Source: Streptomyces sp. NBC_00654 (GTDB lineage Bacteria; Actinomycetota; Actinomycetes; Streptomycetales; Streptomycetaceae). From it: a DNA stretch of 64,000 bases. Location of the stretch: the NCBI RefSeq assembly GCF_026341775.1, contig NZ_JAPEOB010000001.1, positions 3,162,001 to 3,226,000 of the forward strand. Direction: 5' to 3'. This document shows positions 10,329 to 18,837 of this stretch, piece after piece. The position numbers and the translations under genes were made by a program. The notes under the pieces are model-generated. The model saw only the letters and a list, made by a program, of their open reading frames with translations. It was not told the origin of the DNA and ran no database searches. Position 1 is the stretch's first letter, and each line of letters begins with the position of its first letter.

Positions 10329-11213
10329 TCACCCGTCCTCGCGGCCGCCGATCCCGCGGTGGAGCCGGTCGCCGCCCGCCAGGATCGCCGCTGCCAGCGC
10401 GTCCGCCGCCTCCTGTGCGGCGTCCCGGCGGCGGCCGTGCAGGAGGACGAAGTCGACATCGCCCAGCTCCGGAAGACCCGCCCTGGCCGGCACCGGGACC
10501 AGCCCCGGAGGGATCAGTCCCCGGGTGTGGGCCATCACCCCGAGGCCGGCGCGGGCCGCCGCGATCAGCCCGCTCAGGCTCGTACTCGTGCACGCGATCC
10601 GCCAGGACCGGCCGTGCTCCTCCAGGACCTCCAGGGCGCGGGCCCGGGTGATGCCCGGCGGCGGGAAGACGATCAGCGGAATCGGGCGTTCCGGGTCGAT
10701 CCGCAGCTGCGGGGCGCCGATCCAGGTCAGCGCGTCCTGCCAGACCAGCTCGCCGTGCGTGTCACCGGTGCGCCGCTTGGCCAGCACCAGATCCAGGCGC
10801 CCCGCCGCCAGCTGCCGGTGCAGCGTCCCGGACAGCTCCACGGTCAGTTCCAGTTCGACCTCCGGGTGCTCGCGGCGGAAGGACTCCAGGATCTCCGGCA
10901 GCCGGGTGAGGACGAAGTCCTCGGAGGCGCCGAAGCGCAGCCTGCCGCGCAGCCGGGTGCCGGTGAAGAACGCCGCGGCCCGCTCGTGCGCCTGAAGGAT
11001 CGTCCGGGCGAAGCCGAGCATCGCCTCGCCGTCCTCGGTGAGATCGACCCGGTGGGTGTCGCGGGCGAACAGCTGACGCCCCGTCGCCTCCTCCAGACGC
11101 CGCACATGCTGGCTCACCGTGGACTGCCGCACGCCGAGCCTGCGGGCGGCCTGGGTGAAGCTCAGGGTCTGGGCGACGGCGAGGAACGTACGGAGCTGGG
11201 CGGGGTCGTACAT
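10329..11213 (-). CDS. LysR-type transcriptional regulator
   Basis: 294 residues from the ATG at 11213; a GTG three codons upstream is also possible. The N-terminal winged helix-turn-helix reads LRTFLAVAQTLSFTQAARRLG then STVSQHVRRLEEATGRQLFAR. The effector domain begins about residue 90 (RGRLRFGASEDFVLTRLPEIL) and contains the common hinge GTLHRQLAAGRLDLVLAKR. It is divergent from a bile-acid/sodium-symporter-like transporter gene with about 117 bp between the starts, so it probably regulates that transporter. The ligand is unknown. Confidence 0.92.
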   Translation of the reverse strand: MYDPAQLRTFLAVAQTLSFTQAARRLGVRQSTVSQHVRRLEEATGRQLFARDTHRVDLTEDGEAMLGFARTILQAHERAAAFFTGTRLRGRLRFGASEDFVLTRLPEILESFRREHPEVELELTVELSGTLHRQLAAGRLDLVLAKRRTGDTHGELVWQDALTWIGAPQLRIDPERPIPLIVFPPPGITRARALEVLEEHGRSWRIACTSTSLSGLIAAARAGLGVMAHTRGLIPPGLVPVPARAGLPELGDVDFVLLHGRRRDAAQEAADALAAAILAGGDRLHRGIGGREDG

Positions 11214-11330
11214 GGGTGCCACGCTATCGCGAACCGTGATGACAGTAAGAGCGGTATACCGGATTCCCGATGGCGATGATCAAGAGCAGCATGGAGACGG
11301 CACGACCTGACCGAGAGACACGTGGAGCAC

Positions 11331-12446
11331 ATGAGCCGCCGCACCCTGAAGCTGCCGTCCTGGCTGCCGATCGACCTGTACATACTCGCGCTGATCGGCA
11401 CGGTGGTGCTCGCGGCACTGCTGCCCGCGTCCGGCCGGGCCGCCGATGTGGCCGGCGGGGCCTCCACCGGAGCGGTGGCCCTGCTCTTCTTCCTCTACGG
11501 GGCCCGCCTCTCGACCGGGGAGGCGCTCGACGGCCTGCGGCACTGGCGGCTCCATCTCACCGTCCTGATCTGCACCTTCGTCGCCTTTCCGCTGCTGGGA
11601 CTGGCGAGCAAGGGCCTGGTCCCGTATGTGCTGACCCCGCAGCTCCAGGCCGGATTCCTCTTCCTGTGCCTGGTGCCGTCCACCATCCAGTCCTCGATCG
11701 CCTTCACCTCGATGGCCAGGGGCAACGTGCCCGCGGCGATCTGCGCGGGCTCCTTCTCCAGCATCGCCGGGATCTTCCTCACCCCGCTGCTCGCCGCACT
11801 GCTGCTCGGGGGTACCGGAGGCGGATTCTCGGCCGACTCGCTGCTGAAGATCGTCCTTCAGCTGCTCGTGCCGTTCATCGCCGGACAGCTGACGCGCCGC
11901 TGGATCAGCGGCTTCCTCGTCCGGCACAAGAAGGTCCTCGGCCATGTCGACCGCGGCTCGATCCTGCTGGTCGTGTACACCGCGTTCAGCGAGGGCATGG
12001 TCGCCGGTGTCTGGCACCAGGTGACACCGGCCCGGCTCGGGGCGCTGCTGGCCGCCGAAGCGGTGCTGCTGGCCTTGATGCTCTCGCTGACCTGGTACGG
12101 GGCGAAGCGGCTCGGCTTCGACCGGGGGGACCGGATCGCCATCCAGTTCGCCGGGTCGAAGAAGAGCCTGGCCGCCGGGCTGCCGATGGCGAGCGTCCTG
12201 TTCGGGGCCCAGGCGAGTCTGGCCGTGCTGCCGCTGATGCTGTTCCACCAGATGCAGCTGATGGTCTGCGCGGTGATCGCGAAGCGCCGCTCGCAGGACG
12301 GCGAACCCGACCAGGACCGCGAACCGGGCCAGGACGGCGAACCCGACCAGGACCGCGAACCGGGCCAGGACCGGGACTGCGAGCCCGACGGGGACCAGGG
12401 TCGGGCTTCGGCGGATCAGCTGCCCTCGGCCGCCGGGCAGGGCTGA
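11331..12446 (+). CDS. Bile acid:sodium symporter family (SBF-like) transporter
   Basis: 371 residues with about ten hydrophobic helices. It matches the SBF-like membrane group (bacterial relatives of the bile-acid transporter ASBT): FFLYGARLSTGEALDGLRHW, LVPSTIQSSIAFTSMARGN with the crossing-helix STxQSS element, and IQFAGSKKSLAAGLPMA in the second inverted repeat. The real solute is uncertain; family members carry organic anions or sulfur compounds. The ATG at 11331 has GGAG 4-5 nt upstream; a GTG at 11322 is an alternative. The last about 45 residues after the final helix are an acidic/basic repeat tail (QDGEPDQDREPG twice), an odd cytoplasmic extension absent from ordinary members. Confidence 0.87.
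   Translation: MSRRTLKLPSWLPIDLYILALIGTVVLAALLPASGRAADVAGGASTGAVALLFFLYGARLSTGEALDGLRHWRLHLTVLICTFVAFPLLGLASKGLVPYVLTPQLQAGFLFLCLVPSTIQSSIAFTSMARGNVPAAICAGSFSSIAGIFLTPLLAALLLGGTGGGFSADSLLKIVLQLLVPFIAGQLTRRWISGFLVRHKKVLGHVDRGSILLVVYTAFSEGMVAGVWHQVTPARLGALLAAEAVLLALMLSLTWYGAKRLGFDRGDRIAIQFAGSKKSLAAGLPMASVLFGAQASLAVLPLMLFHQMQLMVCAVIAKRRSQDGEPDQDREPGQDGEPDQDREPGQDRDCEPDGDQGRASADQLPSAAGQG
12294..12365 (+). repeat. 36-bp in-frame tandem repeat in the transporter tail
   Basis: Two identical 36-bp units (12294-12329 and 12330-12365) encode QDGEPDQDREPG twice. Each unit is itself an 18-bp near-repeat. Since the unit is a multiple of three, copy-number change lengthens or shortens the tail without shifting the frame. 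Confidence 0.88.
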
Positions 12447-12464
12447 CCTCCACCGGCCCCTCCG

Positions 12465-12495
12465 CCGTCCGGCCCGGCCCGCGCGCGGCGGACGG
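12465..12495. terminator. Stem-loop between convergent transporter and fdhD genes
   Basis: CCGTCCG (12465-12471) pairs with CGGACGG (12489-12495) in the 54-bp gap between converging genes, so it may end transcription from both sides. Confidence 0.5.
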
Positions 12496-12500
12496 GCGCC

Positions 12501-13349
12501 TCAGTCCCGGGGGGCCGGCTCCTCCAGGATGATGCGGTGCTCACCCGCGTACACGTTCATGGAGGGACCCCGGAGAAAACCGACCAGGGTCAGTCCGCTC
12601 TCGGCTGCCAGGTCCACGGCCAGCGAGGACGGCGCGGACACGGCCGCGAGCATCGGGATCCCCGCCATCACCGCCTTCTGCACCAGTTCGAACGACGCCC
12701 GGCCCGACACCAGCAGGATGGCCCGGGAGAGCGGCAGCCGGCCGTCCGTCAGCGCCCGCCCCACCAGCTTGTCGACCGCGTTGTGCCGGCCCACGTCCTC
12801 GCGGATGTCGAGCAGGTCGCCCTCCTGCGAGAAGAGCGCCGCCGCGTGCAGACCGCCGGTCCGGTCGAAGACCCGCTGTGATGCGCGCAGCCGGCCGGGG
12901 AGTCCGGAGAGCAGTCCGGGGGTGACGCGGACCGGGGGAGCGTCGGCGACGGGGTGCCGGGTCGTGGTGCGTACCGCGTCCAGGCTCGCCTTGCCGCACA
13001 GGCCGCACGACGAGGTCGTGTAGACATGGCGTTCCAGGGTGATGTCGGGCACCACGACACCGGGCGCGAGCTGTACGTCGACCACGTTGTACGTGTTCAC
13101 GCCGTCCGCCGTCGCCCCGGCGCAGTACACGATCGACCGGACCTCGGAACCCTCGCCGATCACGCCCTCGCTCACCAGGAAGCCCGCGGCGAGCGCGAAA
13201 TCGTCGCCCGGGGTGCGCATCGTGATGGCGAGCGGCTTGCCGTTCAGCCGGATCTCCAGCGGTTCCTCCGCGACGAGCGTGTCGGGCCGGGTGGAGAGCA
13301 CCCCGTCCCGGATGCGGATGGTGCGGCGGCGCTCGGTGGCCCGTCCCAT
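12501..13349 (-). CDS. fdhD: FdhD sulfurtransferase, formate dehydrogenase accessory protein
   Basis: 282 residues from the ATG at 13349, the normal FdhD length; upstream in-frame codons add a poorly conserved extension. FdhD moves sulfur from cysteine desulfurase to the bis-MGD molybdenum cofactor of formate dehydrogenase. The redox/sulfur-carrying cysteines are present in TSSCGLCGKASL. Other family blocks are VAEEPLEIRLNGKPL, MRTPGDDFALAAGFLVSEG, EDVGRHNAVDKLVG and SGRASFELVQKA. No formate dehydrogenase gene is in the window, so the client is elsewhere. The gene is monocistronic and converges on the transporter gene. Confidence 0.95.
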   Translation of the reverse strand: MGRATERRRTIRIRDGVLSTRPDTLVAEEPLEIRLNGKPLAITMRTPGDDFALAAGFLVSEGVIGEGSEVRSIVYCAGATADGVNTYNVVDVQLAPGVVVPDITLERHVYTTSSCGLCGKASLDAVRTTTRHPVADAPPVRVTPGLLSGLPGRLRASQRVFDRTGGLHAAALFSQEGDLLDIREDVGRHNAVDKLVGRALTDGRLPLSRAILLVSGRASFELVQKAVMAGIPMLAAVSAPSSLAVDLAAESGLTLVGFLRGPSMNVYAGEHRIILEEPAPRD

Positions 13350-13958
13350 AGCCGTAACCCGATTCTGTAGGTGGGGGAAGCCGAACCGGTCCTTGACGCG
13401 GAGGTCGCCGCGGGGCACCGGATCACCGCGCGGCGAGGCGGCTTCAGCGATCCCATTGTCCTGCACGCGTGGGGAGAGCCCGTATCCGACACCGGAGCGG
13501 CCTGTGCCGCCGGGGGCCCGGGGCGGTCGCCGTACCGGTCTGTGACGTTTCGTCAGGGTTCTGGCGACCTGGGCCGTGCACTGGCCGGACCGGACAAAGG
13601 ATTCCCCGGAAGGTTGATCCAGGAATCCTTGCGTCCGGCGGATGCCGCGCGGGCCTCTTCCCCGCTCGCGGCCGGGCTCCCGGCCCGACCGGGGCCGCGG
13701 CGTGACCCGGATCCGGCGGCTCCACCGGTCCCACCAGCAGTGATGGCTGCGACTCTCACGGCTCTCCGCCCGGCGGGAGGACCGCGCGGGGGTGTCACGT
13801 CGACAGAATGCTGTCTACGATATCCCTTCCAGTGGGTCGAGGCTGTCGTCAAGGCTCCAACGCGCGGCCGATATTCCTGTGGGATCACGTGCCTCTGTAC
13901 CGGGCGGTAGCGACCAAGACTGGATGGTTCCTGCCATATGTAGCGAGGGGAACCAGTA
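13350..13958. other. 609-bp divergent intergenic region between fdhD and the KAS III gene
   Basis: It contains the promoters of fdhD (minus) and the ketoacyl synthase (plus). The part 13450-13790 shows short reading frames but none with convincing coding character or homology. The part near 13790-13960 is less GC-rich and holds the operator-like element described separately. A possible promoter pair is TGTCAC (13793-13798) and TACGAT (13816-13821) with 17 nt between. A long leader of about 130 nt would then precede the ketoacyl synthase. Confidence 0.4.
13802..13822 (+). promoter_or_regulatory. GACAG dyad and GTCTAC core upstream of KAS III, candidate GntR site
   Basis: GACAG-AATG-CTGTC (13802-13815) is a perfect dyad overlapping CTGTCTACGATA (13811-13822). 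The core GTCTAC fits the GT(A/C)(G/T)AC consensus known for FCD-type GntR regulators. A sister element, CTGTAGACGATA, precedes the GntR gene itself. Confidence 0.45.
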
Positions 13959-14915
13959 ATGACCGGCTCACGTATCGTGGCGCTCGGCCACTATCAGCCC
14001 GCCAAGGTGCTCACGAACGACGATCTCGCAGCCATGGTCGACACCAGTGACGAGTGGATCACCAGCCGGGTCGGCATCAGGACCCGTCATGTGGGCGGCC
14101 CCGACGAGCCGGTGGACGAGATGGCCGCGCACGCGGGAGCGAAGGCGCTGGCGGCGGCCGGCCTGCAGCCCGCCGACATCGATCTGGTCCTCGTCGCCAC
14201 CTCCACCGCCATCGACCGTTCCCCGAGCATGTCCGCCCGGGTCGCGGCCCGCCTCGGCATGGGCTCGCCCGCGGTGATGGACATCAACGTGGTCTGCTCC
14301 GGCTTCACCCACGCCCTGGCCACCGCCGACCACGCGATCCGGGCCGGTGCGGCCGCGCGGGCCCTCGTCATCGGCGCCGACAAGATGGCGGACATCGCGG
14401 ACTGGACCGACCGCACCACCTGTGTCCTGCTCGGGGACGGTGCGGGCGCCGCGGTCGTCACCGCCGATCCGTCCGCCCCGGAGGGTGCGGCCGCCGGGAT
14501 CGGTCCGGTGCTCTGGGGCTCGGTGCCGGAGATGGGCAACGCGGTACGGATCGAGGGGACCCCGCCGCGTTTCGCGCAGGAAGGTCAGTCCGTCTACCGC
14601 TGGGCCACCACGCAGCTGCCGCCGATCGCCCGCAAGGTGTGCGAAAAGGCAGGAATCGCCCCCGAGGACCTGGCCGCGGTGGTACTGCATCAGGCCAATC
14701 TGCGGATCATCGAACCCGTCGCCAGGAAGATCGGCGCGGTCAACGCGGTCATCGCCCGGGATGTGGTGGATTCCGGCAATACATCCGCCGCTTCGATCCC
14801 GATGGCCCTGTCCAAACTGGTGGAGCGGGGCGAGGTCGAGAGCGGCGCTCCGGTGCTGCTCTTCGGGTTTGGCGGGAATCTTTCGTACGCGGGTCAGGTG
14901 ATCCGCTGTCCCTGA
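13959..14915 (+). CDS. Beta-ketoacyl-ACP synthase III (KAS III / FabH-like)
   Basis: 318 residues with the full thiolase-fold catalytic triad: Cys113 (NVVCSGFTHAL), His244 (VLHQANLRI) and Asn274 (SGNTSAASIP). These enzymes condense an acyl-CoA starter with malonyl-ACP. The N-terminus (MTGSRIVALGHYQPAKVLTN, then DTSDEWITSRVGIRTRH) is typical. It is not next to fabD/acpP/fabF, so it is a secondary paralogue and not the housekeeping FabH. From memory, a similar isolated KAS III next to a GntR gene occurs in S. coelicolor. The starter unit it uses cannot be judged by eye. GAGGGG lies upstream of the ATG. Confidence 0.92.
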   Translation: MTGSRIVALGHYQPAKVLTNDDLAAMVDTSDEWITSRVGIRTRHVGGPDEPVDEMAAHAGAKALAAAGLQPADIDLVLVATSTAIDRSPSMSARVAARLGMGSPAVMDINVVCSGFTHALATADHAIRAGAAARALVIGADKMADIADWTDRTTCVLLGDGAGAAVVTADPSAPEGAAAGIGPVLWGSVPEMGNAVRIEGTPPRFAQEGQSVYRWATTQLPPIARKVCEKAGIAPEDLAAVVLHQANLRIIEPVARKIGAVNAVIARDVVDSGNTSAASIPMALSKLVERGEVESGAPVLLFGFGGNLSYAGQVIRCP

Positions 14916-14930
14916 CGGGCATTGTGCTCG

Positions 14931-14957
14931 GTAGACTGTAGACGATAAGCAATTGCT
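14931..14957 (+). promoter_or_regulatory. GTAGAC direct repeat and AGCAATTGCT palindrome before the GntR gene
   Basis: GTAGAC occurs at 14931-14936 and 14938-14943; the second copy lies in CTGTAGACGATA (14936-14947), matching the element upstream of KAS III. A 10-bp perfect palindrome AGCAATTGCT follows at 14948-14957, 22 nt before the GntR start. Autoregulation is the simplest reading. Confidence 0.45.
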
Positions 14958-14979
14958 CGTCGCCCGGAGGGGGACCGCG

Positions 14980-15657
14980 ATGTTGTCCACAGGACTGCCA
15001 CAAGGGGCTGTGCCGAAGCTGGAACGGCCCGGTCCGCTGCGCGAGCGTGTCTACGAGGCGCTCCTCGAACTGATCACCACGCGCGCGCTCAGGCCGGGCC
15101 AGCACCTGGTCGAGAGCGAACTGGCCGGACACCTCGGCGTGTCCAGGCAGCCGGTGCGCGAGGCGCTCCAGCGGCTGAACACCGAGGGGTGGGTCGACCT
15201 GCGCCCCGCGCAGGGTGCCTTTGTGCACGAACCCACCGAGGAGGAGGCCGACCAGCTGCTCTCGGTCCGTACGCTGCTGGAGGCGGAGGCCGCCCGGCTG
15301 GCCGCCGCGAACTCCGGCACGACGGGCATCGCCGCACTCGAAGAGCTCTGCGCCAAGGGTGAGCGGGCCGTCGCCGACGACGACGTCGATCTGGCCGTCG
15401 CGACCAACGCGGCCTTCCACGCCAAGGTCATGGAGCTGGCCGGGAACGTCGTACTGGCGGAGCTGGCCGGACAGGTCGACCGCCGGGTCCGCTGGTACTA
15501 CACGCCGGTGGCCCGGCAGCGCGGCACCCAGTCCTGGACCGAGCACCGTGCGCTGATCGCGGCGATCTCGTCGCGGGACGAGCGGCGGGCCACGGAGATC
15601 ATGCGCTCGCACACGGAACACACCCGCCGGACCTACCACCAGCGCGAAAGCAACTGA
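14980..15657 (+). CDS. GntR-family regulator with FCD effector domain
   Basis: 225 residues. The N-terminal winged helix reads LRERVYEALLELITTRALRPGQHLVESELAGHLGVSRQPVREALQRL in segments typical of GntR, with the VSRQPVREALQRL recognition helix intact. The C-terminal all-helical FCD domain keeps the metal or carboxylate ligands: Asn-x3-His in TNAAFHAK, His in WTEHRALIAA, and His in RSHTEHTR. Such regulators usually sense organic acids or sugar acids. The ATG at 14980 has CGGAGGGGG upstream and is preferred to a GTG-like start at 14953. It lies 64 bp after the ketoacyl synthase and may be co-transcribed as well as having its own operator. Confidence 0.92.
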   Translation: MLSTGLPQGAVPKLERPGPLRERVYEALLELITTRALRPGQHLVESELAGHLGVSRQPVREALQRLNTEGWVDLRPAQGAFVHEPTEEEADQLLSVRTLLEAEAARLAAANSGTTGIAALEELCAKGERAVADDDVDLAVATNAAFHAKVMELAGNVVLAELAGQVDRRVRWYYTPVARQRGTQSWTEHRALIAAISSRDERRATEIMRSHTEHTRRTYHQRESN

Positions 15658-15677
15658 CCGGCGCACGCTGAGGAACA

Positions 15678-15702
15678 GGGCCGGGGCCGAGCGCCCCGGC
15701 CC
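15678..15702 (+). terminator. Terminator after the GntR gene
   Basis: GGGCCGGGGC (15678-15687) pairs perfectly with GCCCCGGCCC (15693-15702) around a 5-nt loop, followed by TTCG. It starts 20 nt after the stop codon. Confidence 0.8.
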
Positions 15703-15871
15703 TTCGTGCCGCGCCCGGCGCCCACCCCGTCCGCGCCCACCACAACCCCGTCCGCGCCCGGCGCCCACCCCGCCCGGCGCCCGCCGTGTCTGCCCCGGCG
15801 CTTACGTCAGGGTGCGCCCCGGCACCCACCCCGGCCCCACGCCGACGGCATCTTTGTCCTGGGTGTGGAGA

Positions 15872-15914
15872 AAGTTGGAGTGGATTCCTGCTCAACTTCT
15901 TCCCACTCCGGGAA
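15872..15914 (+). promoter_or_regulatory. Two inverted repeats upstream of the ROK repressor gene
   Basis: AAGTTG (15872-15877) faces CAACTT (15893-15898), and TTCCC-ACTCC-GGGAA (15900-15914) is a perfect dyad. Both lie 60-105 nt before the ROK start in the only AT-richer stretch of the region. The 15703-15860 part upstream is low-complexity CGCCC-rich sequence without a gene. The TCCGGGAA half is seen again before the secreted ThuA/DUF1080 gene. Confidence 0.45.
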
Positions 15915-15975
15915 AGCGCTGCTACGTTCCCCATCGAAAGCCCGACGGACTGGCCGATGTGGCGGGGAGGGACGA

Positions 15976-17166
15976 GTGAGACGCATGACGGCACGACCCG
16001 CGAACACCCATCAGGCCCGGCTGCTCAGGCTGTTGCGGGACGGTGGGCCCAACTCGCGTGCACAGCTGGGGGATCAGGTCGAACTCTCACGCTCCAAGCT
16101 CGCCGTCGAGGTCGACCGGCTGCTGGAGACCGGACTCGTGGTGGCCGACGGACTCGCCGCGTCCCGCGGCGGACGCCGCTCCCACAACATCCGGCTGGCC
16201 CCGGCGCTGCGGTTCCTCGGCGTCGACATCGGTGCCACCTCCATCGATGTGGCCGTCACCAACGCCGAGTTGGAGGTACTGGGACACCTCAACCACCCCA
16301 TGGACGTACGGGAAGGCCCCGTCGCCATCTTCGAACAGGTGCTGGCGCTGGCGGCCAAGCTCCGGGCCTCCGGACTCGCCGAGGGTTTCGACGGCGCGGG
16401 CATCGGCGTACCGGGGCCCGTCCGCTTTCCCGAGGGTGTGCCGGTCGCGCCGCCGATCATGCCCGGCTGGGACGGCTTCCCGGTCCGCGAGGCGCTCAGC
16501 CAGGAGCTGGGCTGCCCCGTCATGGTCGACAACGACGTGAACCTCATGGCGATGGGGGAGCAGCACGCGGGCGTCGCACGCTCCGTGGGCGACTTCCTCT
16601 GCGTCAAGATCGGTACGGGCATCGGCTGCGGCATCGTCGTGGGCGGTGAGGTCTACCGCGGTACGACGGGCAGCGCCGGCGACATAGGGCACATCCAGGT
16701 GGAACCGGAGGGCCGCGCCTGCGCCTGCGGCAACCGGGGCTGTCTGGAGGCGCACTTCAGCGGTGCCGCGCTCGCCCGCGACGCCGAGGACGCCGCGCGT
16801 GCCGGGCGGTCGCCGGAGCTGGCCGCCCGGCTGGCGGAGACCGGGAGGCTCACCGCCGTCGACGTGGCCGCCGCCGCGGCGGCCGGGGACGCCGCCGCAC
16901 TCGACCTGATCCGCGAGGGCGGCAACCGGGTCGGCCAGGTCATCGCCGGACTCGTCAGCTTCTTCAACCCCGGTCTGGTGGTGATCGGCGGCGGGGTCAC
17001 CGGCCTCGGTCACAACCTCCTCGCCAGTGTCCGGACCCAGGTCTACCGGCAGTCCCTGCCGCTGGCCACCGGAAATCTCCCCATCGTGCTCGGTGAACTG
17101 GGACCCGCCGCCGGAGTGATCGGCGCGGCCCGGCTCATCAGCGACCATCTGTTCTCACCGGCCTGA
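15976..17166 (+). CDS. ROK-family transcriptional repressor of a sugar locus
   Basis: 396 residues from a GTG at 15976, chosen because GGGGAGG ends 5 nt upstream; an ATG at 15985 is in frame. The N-terminal winged helix (about residues 5-65) reads HQARLLRLLRDGGPNSRAQLG and SRSKLAVEVDRLLETGLV. The ROK sugar-kinase fold follows: FLGVDIGATSIDVAVT (phosphate loop), GIGVPGPV, the catalytic-type DNDVNLMAMGE, and the zinc cluster CACGNRGCLEAH. It likely binds a sugar or sugar phosphate and releases the ABC operon 114 bp downstream, which reads in the same direction. Kinase activity is usually lost in such repressors. Confidence 0.92.
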   Translation: MRRMTARPANTHQARLLRLLRDGGPNSRAQLGDQVELSRSKLAVEVDRLLETGLVVADGLAASRGGRRSHNIRLAPALRFLGVDIGATSIDVAVTNAELEVLGHLNHPMDVREGPVAIFEQVLALAAKLRASGLAEGFDGAGIGVPGPVRFPEGVPVAPPIMPGWDGFPVREALSQELGCPVMVDNDVNLMAMGEQHAGVARSVGDFLCVKIGTGIGCGIVVGGEVYRGTTGSAGDIGHIQVEPEGRACACGNRGCLEAHFSGAALARDAEDAARAGRSPELAARLAETGRLTAVDVAAAAAAGDAAALDLIREGGNRVGQVIAGLVSFFNPGLVVIGGGVTGLGHNLLASVRTQVYRQSLPLATGNLPIVLGELGPAAGVIGAARLISDHLFSPA

Positions 17167-17280
17167 AAGCCGTCTCTCCCGCGCCTTCGTCAGCAGCCGT
17201 TCGTGGTGCCGCCGACAGTACGGCACCGCCAGCCCTGCGCCCTGTCCGCTCACCGGCCGCACCCGCCGAGGGGATTTGCC

Positions 17281-18837
17281 ATGGCCTCAGAACCACCCCT
17301 GCTCACCATGTCCGGCATCACCAAGTCGTTTCCCGGCGTGCGCGCCCTCGACGGCGTCGACCTGGAGGTCCTGGCCGGCGAGGTCCACTGCCTCCTCGGC
17401 CAGAACGGCGCCGGCAAGTCCACCCTCATCAAGGTGCTGGCCGGAGCCCACCAGCCCGACGGCGGCGAGATCACCTGGCACGGCGCGCCCGTCTCGCTCA
17501 AGTCGCCGATCGCCGCGATGCGCCTGGGCATCGCCACCATCTACCAGGAACTCGACCTGGTCGAGGGGCTCTCGGTCGCCGAGAACGTGTTCCTCGGCCA
17601 TGAACCCACCACCGCGGGCTTCGTCGTCCGTACCCGCGAGGGCCGCACGGCGGCCGCCGCGCTTCTGAAGCGGCTGGGGCACCCGGAGATCGATCCCGCC
17701 CGCGAGGTCGGTGAACTCTCCGCCGCCCACCGGCAGATCGTCTCCATGGCACGCGCGCTCTCCCACGATGTACGGCTGATCGTGATGGACGAGCCGTCCG
17801 CCGCGCTGGACCCCGACGAGGTCGACAACCTCTTCCGCATCGTCGCCGACCTCACCGCGGACGGTGTCGCGGTCGTCTACATTTCCCACCGGCTGGAGGA
17901 GATCCGCCGGATCGGTGACCGGGTGACCGTCCTCAAGGACGGCCGGGCCGTCGCCGTCGGGCTGCCCGCCGAGTCCACACCGACACGCGACATCGTTGCC
18001 ATGATGACCGGCCGCGATGTCGAGTACGTCTTCCCCCGGCGCCCCGGGGACACCGCCCCGGTCCAGGACCGGATCGCCGGGGAAGCGGCGGCGGCCCGCG
18101 CCGAGCCCGTGCTCAGGGTCGAAGGGCTGTCCAGGAAGGGCGAGTTCGCCCCGGTCGACCTGGAACTGCGGCCCGGCGAGATCGTCGGGCTCGCCGGACT
18201 CGTCGGCTCCGGCCGCTCCGAGATCCTGGAGACGATCTACGGCGCGCGCAGGCCGAGCACCGGACGCGTCACCGTGGCGGGCAGACCGCTCAGGACCGGC
18301 AGCGTCCGCGCGTCTGTCGCCGCCGGCATCGGGCTCGCCCCCGAGGAACGCAAGGCCCAGGCCCTGCTGATGACCGAATCGGTCACCCGCAATGTGTCGG
18401 TCTCCTCCCTCTCCCGCTTCGCCCGCGCCGGGTGGCTCGACCGGGGCGCCGAACGGCGGGCGGCCCAGGCGGCCACCCGCGAGCTGTCGCTGCGGCCCGA
18501 CAACCCGGACACGCCCATCCGTACCCTGTCCGGCGGCAATCAGCAGAAGGCCGTGCTGGCCCGCTGGCTGCTGCGCGGCTGCCGGGTCCTGCTGCTCGAC
18601 GAACCCACCCGGGGCGTCGACGTCGGTGCCCGCGCCGAGCTCTACGCCGTGATCCGCCGGCTGGCCGACGACGGCCTCGCCGTACTGCTCGTCTCCAGCG
18701 AAGTGCCCGAAGTGCTGGGCCTCGCCGACCGGGTGCTGGTGCTCCGCGAGGGCCGCGTCGTACACACGGCGGCCGCCGAGGAGCTCGATGAGCACCGCGT
18801 ACTCGACCTCGTGATGGAAGGGAGCCCGACGCCATGA
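17281..18837 (+). CDS. Sugar ABC transporter ATP-binding protein (RbsA/MglA type, two NBDs)
   Basis: 518 residues with two fused nucleotide-binding domains, the form found in ribose/galactose/inositol importers. Domain 1: Walker A GQNGAGKSTLI, signature LSAAHRQIVSMARAL, Walker B LIVMDEPSAALD. Domain 2: the degenerate first loop GLVGSGRSEILE, which is normal for this class, then LSGGNQQKAVLARWL and VLLLDEPTRGVDVG. The ATG at 17281 has GAGGGG about 7 nt upstream. It overlaps the permease gene by four bases (ATGA), so both are translated together. It energises the importer completed by the next two genes. Confidence 0.96.
   Translation: MASEPPLLTMSGITKSFPGVRALDGVDLEVLAGEVHCLLGQNGAGKSTLIKVLAGAHQPDGGEITWHGAPVSLKSPIAAMRLGIATIYQELDLVEGLSVAENVFLGHEPTTAGFVVRTREGRTAAAALLKRLGHPEIDPAREVGELSAAHRQIVSMARALSHDVRLIVMDEPSAALDPDEVDNLFRIVADLTADGVAVVYISHRLEEIRRIGDRVTVLKDGRAVAVGLPAESTPTRDIVAMMTGRDVEYVFPRRPGDTAPVQDRIAGEAAAARAEPVLRVEGLSRKGEFAPVDLELRPGEIVGLAGLVGSGRSEILETIYGARRPSTGRVTVAGRPLRTGSVRASVAAGIGLAPEERKAQALLMTESVTRNVSVSSLSRFARAGWLDRGAERRAAQAATRELSLRPDNPDTPIRTLSGGNQQKAVLARWLLRGCRVLLLDEPTRGVDVGARAELYAVIRRLADDGLAVLLVSSEVPEVLGLADRVLVLREGRVVHTAAAEELDEHRVLDLVMEGSPTP

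Noticed and set aside
15706..15975. N-terminal extension of the ROK repressor by 90 codons
   Set aside because: The sequence is low-complexity and includes the operator-like dyads. A good ribosome site supports the start at 15976.
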